Shown: in pieces, positions 58,648-64,000 of the stretch
How positions within the stretch are numbered: the stretch's first letter is position 1
Layout: every line of letters begins with the position of its first letter
Assembly (NCBI RefSeq): GCF_000264995.1
Contig: NW_006767433.1
Coordinates: 3,653,538 to 3,717,537 of the forward strand
Direction of reading: 5' to 3'
Length of the DNA: 64,000 nucleotides
Source: Punctularia strigosozonata HHB-11173 SS5
Taxonomy: Eukaryota > Basidiomycota > Agaricomycetes > Corticiales > Punctulariaceae
Made by a program: the position numbers and the translations under genes
The notes under the pieces: model-generated
What the model was told of the DNA's origin: nothing
The model's input: the letters and a program-made list of their open reading frames with translations, nothing else
Databases searched by the model: none

Positions 58648-61600
58648 ATGAACCAGCCTCAAGGACGTCCTATCGATAACGAGCCCATGGACCCTCTCTT
58701 CCACTTTGACCCTTTTGAGGCCTCCACGGATCGTAGTGCTCCACCAGCGGCGCCCAAGATGCAGCTGCCCTCGTCGTCGGCCTATCACTACACATGGTCT
58801 CCCTTGATCCTACCCATGTTTCACGCAGAAGGCAGTTCTACCACGCGCGACATCTCCTATGTCTATGACATGGATGTAGAGGCATCCGAGGCAACGATGG
58901 ACAGCAAGGGCAAGGCGGTACAGAGGAGGGCACCATCGGATGTCGGGGACGATGTCTTCTCCACGTTAAATGCGGAGCTCAACTCGCCCGTGGCAGACAT
59001 GTCCAACTCATCATTTCCCGACTTCTTCTCGTCGCACGAGTCCAACAACTCCTGTTTCATCCAGGGATCGTCTGCTGACGAAGAGCAGGAAGCGTTCCTA
59101 CCGATGGCTGGAGCGTCGTCGCCCGTCTCAATCGGCAAAGGCAAGGGGCGGTCGGAGGATCCACCTGTTCTTCCACCTCTTGCTTTCACGCCAATGGAGG
59201 TTGGGTACGGTCGTATCGACTGGCCGAGTCCATCTAGCGCATCGGGTCCCTCTCCTTCATCCGTGGGTTCCGGCTATCTGTCCACTCATCACCCTGTTAC
59301 CTCAGAAGAGCACCCCAGTAGTCCCGGAAGCCCTTGTCAGCCCTCCATCCCCCGCCACAGACGATCACTCTCCGACTTGTCGATACATTCCGCTCGTTCC
59401 TTGTCAGCGCTGTCGCTGTCGAAGATTCGCGTGAAGCTGGGTTCGTCCCGGAAATCGGGTACAACCAGGATGGCCTTGTTTGGGAGGCCAAAAGGTTACG
59501 GATCCCCGTCGAATCTTGCCACCTCCACTCCAGGCTCTCCGGAGATCGTCAATCCTGAAGGGATTCCTGACGACACCTTCACGATTGAAGTAGGACACGG
59601 CGGGGGCTGCTTTTCACCATGTATCGGAGACCTCAGGGTCAGCCCTAACATTGAAGGCCTCATAACGTCCGTTGGCGAATCTCCCTATCCGCCTTATCGA
59701 CCTTCCCACGAAGTTGCTGTGCTGAAGGGAAAGACTCGCTCTTACTCCTCTCCATTTCCCTTGTCGGCTGCGCAATCTCCCTTGCTATCAGTACCAGCAG
59801 CAGAAGTCTCGGTCCCTGTACCGGTTCCAGTTCACAACTACTTCGAGGAGTGGCTTCCCCGAGAGTTGCAGCTATATGTCTTGTCCACTGTTGTCGATCT
59901 TCACGAGATGGAACGAAGGAGACTGGAAGGAGGTAAAACATGGAGTGTTCGCAGGGCCGAGTCTCCGAAGTATAGATATATGGGCAGGGATAAGGGAATC
60001 CGTGAGCTGGTCAAGTTCAGCAGGGTGAGTGGAGCTTCCAGCTTACCTAGAAAGACCCTGTTAACGCGGTTATCATTGCGAAGGTTTCCAAGTATTGGCA
60101 ATCACTGGTGTTCGATGGGGCCCTCTGGAAGAATTTCGACTTCCATTCCTTCTCGAAAACAACAGCGTCTGCACTACTGCGCGTGGCGCAGATGGCCGGC
60201 ACGTTTACTACGAGAGTGGATCTATCGGGTCATGCGCATTTATCTCCTTCTACTCTCCAGGCCGTGACGGATCATTTTTCTCTTCGCCCTGCGCATATCA
60301 CAGGAGTCGCGTATACCAGACTCACTCACGTCAAACTGTTCGGGTGTTCGTCATTGACGACCAGATCGTTGCAAAACCTGTTAATGCATTCCCCGTCGCT
60401 GGAGCATCTCTGCGTCAAAGGTATTGCGGCGGTGACGGACTTCATCTGCGACCTCCTCGCCGTGTATTGTCCCGCGTTGATGTCGCTCGACATGAGCCGA
60501 TGCCCGAACCTTAGTGGTGCCGGCATCCGAAGAATGTCGGACTCCGTTATCATTCGAGGGGAGCGTTTGCGCTTGAGGGAGCTGCGTTTGTCTGGCATCA
60601 ACTTCGTGGACGACAACGTTATGGAGGCTCTCGGGAGGGCTGCGCCTAATCTGGAGGTTCTCGACCTTAGCTACGCTCGGCATCTCCACAACTCAGCGAT
60701 CGCTGCATTCGTGAAGGTTTCGGAGGATGATGACATTGATGGACAGCATTCAGTCTTGCTCACTCCTCGAGAGGCAGGACGGGATCCAACCGAGTCCGCG
60801 AAGTATAGGAGACGTGTCACAGCACTCCGCCACCTCAACCTCTCATCCTGCATGTGGTTGACGGATGTTGCCTGTTCGAACCTTGCCCATGCCGTTCCTA
60901 GACTCGAGTTCCTCGAAATCGCCGGCATCGGCGCTGAATTGAAAGAGGAGGGTCTCATCCACCTTCTGAAGACGACTCCTCTCATCAGGAAACTTGACCT
61001 AGAGGACGCCTCTGCGGTCACGGACAATCTGATTGACGCCCTCGCACCCGATGCCGAGGGTTCATCGCAGAAGACCGGAACGACATCCCCACCACGCACA
61101 GGCGAGCGGCTTGAGCATCTCATCATCTCGTACGCATCCGCCGTCACGGACGAGGCTCTGCTCAACCTCATCCGGCGATGCACCAAATTGCGCGTGCTCG
61201 AGGCCGACAACACTCACATCTCTCGGTCGGTTATGCAAGAGTTTGTCCGACTGTCTCGTCAACGTCAAACGGTAGACGCGAAGTTGGTGGCGGTCGACTG
61301 TCGTCACATTGCCGAACGTGATGTCAAGGATCTGACGCCCCTGACCCGACCTCGCATGGGCTGGCGGGGATATGATGCGAGGAAACTCGGGTTCCTGGAT
61401 GAGAGGGACGATGAGGGCCTGGATGTCGGTCAAGACGAATGCGACCAACAACGGGTGGTCTTGAAGACATTTTACTCGTGGCAAACGGTCGATGCAGTCA
61501 GGGCGGCGAGGGAGAAGAAGCGCAAGGGCAAGTCGAGGCGGAACATCAACAATTCTGATGGCAGTATCGATGGTGATTCTACAATCGGCAGGGATGGGAC

Positions 61601-61697
61601 TCGCACCAGGTGGTGGTCGCCAGGAGGTAGGCGGAACGGTACGGTCTCCCCGACATTTCTCGATCTCAACGATCGTGAGGGCTGTATAGTAATGTGA
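58648..61697 (+). CDS. F-box protein with leucine-rich repeats (Grr1/Amn1-like architecture)
   Basis: Two exons: 58648-60026 and about 60085-61697, with an intron after KFSR. About 400 N-terminal residues are Ser/Pro-rich and disordered (MNQPQGRPIDNEPMDPLFHF..; RHRRSLSDLSIHSARSLSAL). An F-box follows: LPRELQLYVLSTVVDLHEME, a roughly 30-residue insert, then LVKFSRVSKYWQSLVFDGAL. Leucine-rich repeats run from TTRVDLSGHAHLSPSTLQAV through LTHVKLFGCSSLTTRSLQN, LMSLDMSRCPNLSGAGI, LEVLDLSYARHLHNSAI, LRHLNLSSCMWLTDVACSN and LEHLIISYASAVTDEALLNL. A basic tail (KKRKGKSRRN) ends REGCIVM at TGA 61695-61697. Such proteins are substrate receptors of SCF ubiquitin ligases. The target is unknown. The C-terminal CIVM resembles a CaaX prenylation box. 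Confidence 0.88.
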
Positions 61698-62181
61698 GGG
61701 AGCGGTCACGCATTGGGTGGCATCCCCATAACTCTTCATTGGTCGACAACAGATTGATTCCTGCCTTGTAATTGCAGAAAGTGTAGCAGCAGCATTCGTT
61801 CCATATGTATTTCATGTAAAATAGATGTATGATGGTGTACAGTAAACGCGGGTCTGTATATCTCGTTCGTTGACTCTTCCTGATCATTGCCGAGCCCATT
61901 GCACATCATAGTGAAATACTTTCATGCCAGTACGGTAGCAGCGTGACATATTTTCATTGATAAATCGACTTAACCATACTCATAATATTACGACGAACGA
62001 TCAGAGCAATGATAGGGAAATATAGAGCAAAGCATACAGTGGGAAAAGCAAAGGTGGTAGCCTAAGCATCGAGACATGAAACGGGACAGATGCGAAGCGA
62101 ATATCGAAGGAAGGCATCTGCGTTTCAAAGAACCATGAACTGTCCAGAGAGATGATTGACAGCAGGTAGTGGTCGTGATGT
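61698..62181. other. Intergenic, convergent, A/T-rich 3' flanks
   Basis: 3' UTR-like sequence of the F-box gene and of the HMG/YABBY-like gene. No gene or repeat recognised. Confidence 0.5.
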
Positions 62182-62509
62182 TCATGCATTCTTCGGATTC
62201 TCCTTAGAGGTCTTCCAGTTGGAAGTTGCCTTCTTGAAGCTGTACATGCATTATACGCGATGAGCAACTGGAACATGAAGTAACGAATAGAACTGACCGG
62301 TCCTTGTGCTCGAGCTCCGGCTCCTTCTCTTTCAACCTGGCCATCTCACTCTGCATGAACTTGTTGTATGCCGTGAGCTTCTTCTTGGCTCCTCCAGTCG
62401 ATGTCTCTGAGTACCACCGAAGTCAGTCTCAATGGATATCAAAAAGGCTTTTGCGTACTCTTCTTTGCGGGCTTGTCGGCGGTCTTTGTTTGAGTTCCAG
62501 CACGAGCCA
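62182..62509 (-). CDS. Small HMG-box/YABBY-like protein
   Basis: ATG 62509 starts MARAGTQTKTADKPAKK, then after an intron (about 62412-62460) a Gly/Lys segment (GGAKKKLTAYNKFMQSEMAR) and LKEKEPELEHKDR, and after an intron (about 62242-62296) FKKATSNWKTSKENPKNA, stop TGA 62182-62184. About 70 residues. The Y-x-K-F-M-x-x-E...L-K...P.......F..A...W signature is that of the HMG-like fold shared with YABBY domains, so a non-specific chromatin protein is likely. Basidiomycetes have very similar short proteins. Function beyond DNA binding is unknown. Confidence 0.82.
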
Positions 62510-63198
62510 TAGCGTATTATATTGAGCTGTTAAACGCGGGCGTTAGTGATAGGGGCAATGAGACGCGTCAAGCGACATACGCGACCTGAAACGCGTCAAA
62601 GACGCGTTTTTATGGAGAAGTAAAGTGAGCGGGGGGGCGTAGTACATGTTATGGACCAAATGCAATACTTACAAAGACAATGGAGACAGAAAGGTGTTGC
62701 GAGTTTATGAGGGTAAGGGGCAAAGAGAGATGAGGTGCATGGTTTCTGGTCGGCCGCTTTTTACTACGAATTCAATTGACGTGAACACCGTGACTGACCA
62801 ACCAGATCTCATCTACGCTTCGCTTCGCCCCGGGGACCCCCGTTGCGGGAAGCCGTCAGATGTCCATCCCTGAACCACACTCCAGCACGCAATCCCCTCT
62901 CAAACTGAGCGTTTAGAGGCTGCAAACCACTCACGATGCGGGTACGTTCCCTGTCTTTGGCACTGCTGGCGCAAAATTCCTTCTCTCTTCGGTCTCTCAG
63001 GTCGCCGTGGACGAAGAACAGACCGCGTTCGGTTGATTGTGTTTCCCGCGTGACATTCCGTGACAGCGCGTCTCTACCAGGACCCCGAAGACTAGCTACG
63101 ACTAGGCCAAATGCGCACGAAACTAGCAAGATCATGATTCTCCAATGCGTATCAGGAATGAGGCTCTGTACGGTAAACGAACGCGGCCTCTCACATGC
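62510..63198. other. Intergenic: promoter of the HMG/YABBY-like gene and VPS33 3' flank
   Basis: No gene recognised. A minus-strand reading of 108 codons (62809-63135) has a hydrophobic start (MILLVSCAFGLVVAS) but no domain and lies where the VPS33 3' UTR is expected; the opposing plus reading (62936-63322) runs into VPS33 coding sequence. Confidence 0.45.
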
Positions 63199-64000
63199 CT
63201 ACAGTGCCGCGTCCTTACCTCCCGCCGGCGCACCCGTTTGTGCCGTGCCGCCCAGACTGCTCACGAGGGACCCGCCACTTATTATTCCCGTCGTCGCTAT
63301 CAGGAACCGACGGCCTGTCTGATGGTCAAGCAAAGGAAGGATGATAAATAAGAGCGAACGTTTACCTCTATTCTGCCTCCCGACCCAGCGTAGCGCTGCT
63401 ATCTCCGTGTACGTACAGCCGCCCAAGAAAAAGACGACCGTGGTCCTCGTCCGCTCTGGGCCTTGAGCTAGCCCACCTTTTTCAGCGACAGCTTTCGGCA
63501 CATTGAAGGAAGGGACACTTACATATGGAGGGAATCAGCGGCACCGCACCATCCCCGCCGTGCGCAGTTTGCGTAACGTCCACAGTTTCGCCCGGTATGC
63601 TGGCCACGACGTCCTCGAACCCTCTCCAACCGACGATGGGGTGCGCTTGCACTTGACCAACGCTTTTGTTCTTTCCGCCGTCGGCCGCAGAACCGTCCTT
63701 GTCCTTGTCTGAAGCGGGGTTGCTAAGCACCCCGCCTTTCTGGGCCACGCACTGCACCAGTCTCACGCTGATCGGCGCAAACCCCGAGTACACGTAGCTA
63801 ATGTCGTTTTCCAGTTCTTCTGGCGCGTCAGGATCATCGTTCATCAACCGCAATGATTTCCGTAGCGTTGTGTACGGGTATTTTGTCCCGGCGAGGGTTG
63901 GTGGAAGCGGATTCGGCAAGAGCATTGCGAGAGATGGAGAGGCGAGCGATAACAGCAACGGCAGGAGGTTATACCCGTACGCCTGCTCCCAGAGATCAAC
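63199..64000 (-). CDS. VPS33: Vacuolar sorting protein 33 (Sec1/Munc18 family), C-terminal part
   Basis: The gene enters from the right edge on the minus strand: WEQAYGYNLLPLLLSLASPS, then YPYTTLRKSLRLMNDDPDAP, YVYSGFAPISVRLVQCVAQK, HPIVGWRGFEDVVASIPGE, an intron (about 63486-63522), AEKGGLAQGPERTRTTVVFF, LGGCTYTEIAALRWVGRQN, an intron (about 63315-63367), and RRFLIATTGIISGGSLVSSL, ending GGKDAAL at TAG 63199-63201. The FFLGGCTYTEIAALR motif and final FLIATTGI strand are characteristic of Vps33, the SM protein of the HOPS/CORVET tethering complexes that drives SNARE assembly at endosome and vacuole. Only about the last 230 residues are visible; the N-terminus lies beyond base 64000. Confidence 0.9.

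Noticed and set aside
1-64000. Transposon, CRISPR array, rRNA or prophage-like content
   Set aside because: No transposase, reverse transcriptase, terminal repeats or spaced direct repeats were recognised anywhere in the window.

Overview
This window is nuclear DNA of a filamentous basidiomycete, most likely an Agaricomycete. The signs are genes cut into many exons by roughly 50-70 nt introns (GT..AG, branch sites like CTRAC, a few GC..AG), a moderately GC-rich sequence, pyrimidine-rich core promoters, and protein families typical of mushroom-forming fungi (Het-C, division-1 chitin synthase, NTE1 with three cyclic-nucleotide-binding modules, short dsRBD proteins, multi-homeodomain factors). 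I see no mobile element, rRNA, tRNA or CRISPR array. Gene models were built by hand splicing, so exon edges are approximate where stated.

Layout. 1-3854 (+): Het-C, missing only its first codon(s). 5496-6749 (+): small four-helix membrane protein. 8566-9699 (+): bHLH factor 1. 11697-12221 (+): tubulin cofactor A. 12332-12974 (-): probable Mediator subunit 11. 13687-14788 (-): bHLH factor 2, a paralogue of factor 1 facing it across about 4 kb. 15590-17611 (-): secreted berberine-bridge-type FAD oxidase. 18037-19982 (+): ADE2 (PurK-PurE fusion). 20689-24485 (+): a disordered protein of about 1,230 residues. 24772-26912 (-): isocitrate lyase, with a possible basic N-terminal extension. 27162-28165 (-) and 28304-28843 (+): LRP1/C1D exosome cofactor and SF3B5 splicing factor, head to head across 138 bp.

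30392-32015 (-): transcription factor with three homeodomains. 32488-34230 (-): pantothenate kinase. 34714-38019 (-): coatomer gamma. 38390-39855 (+): WSS1/SPRTN-type DNA-protein-crosslink protease. 40302-40732 (-) and 44428-44866 (-): two tiny paralogous single-dsRBD proteins flanking an unrecognised F-box-like/Cys/membrane-tail protein (42809-43786, +). 45387-50876 (-): NTE1 phospholipase. 51922-53173 (-): casein kinase 1. 54636-58231 (+): chitin synthase. 58648-61697 (+): F-box/LRR protein. 62182-62509 (-): HMG/YABBY-like small protein. 63199-64000 (-): C-terminal part of VPS33, running off the window.

Most genes are housekeeping (purines, CoA, glyoxylate cycle, membrane traffic, mRNA processing, cell wall) and do not form an obvious pathway cluster. 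The least ordinary items are the twin mini-dsRBD genes, which share intron positions including an intron directly before the stop codon, the triple-homeodomain gene whose first two homeodomains are cut by an intron at the same codon and phase, and the facing bHLH pair that also shares an intron position. Het-C at the left edge belongs to an allorecognition family.
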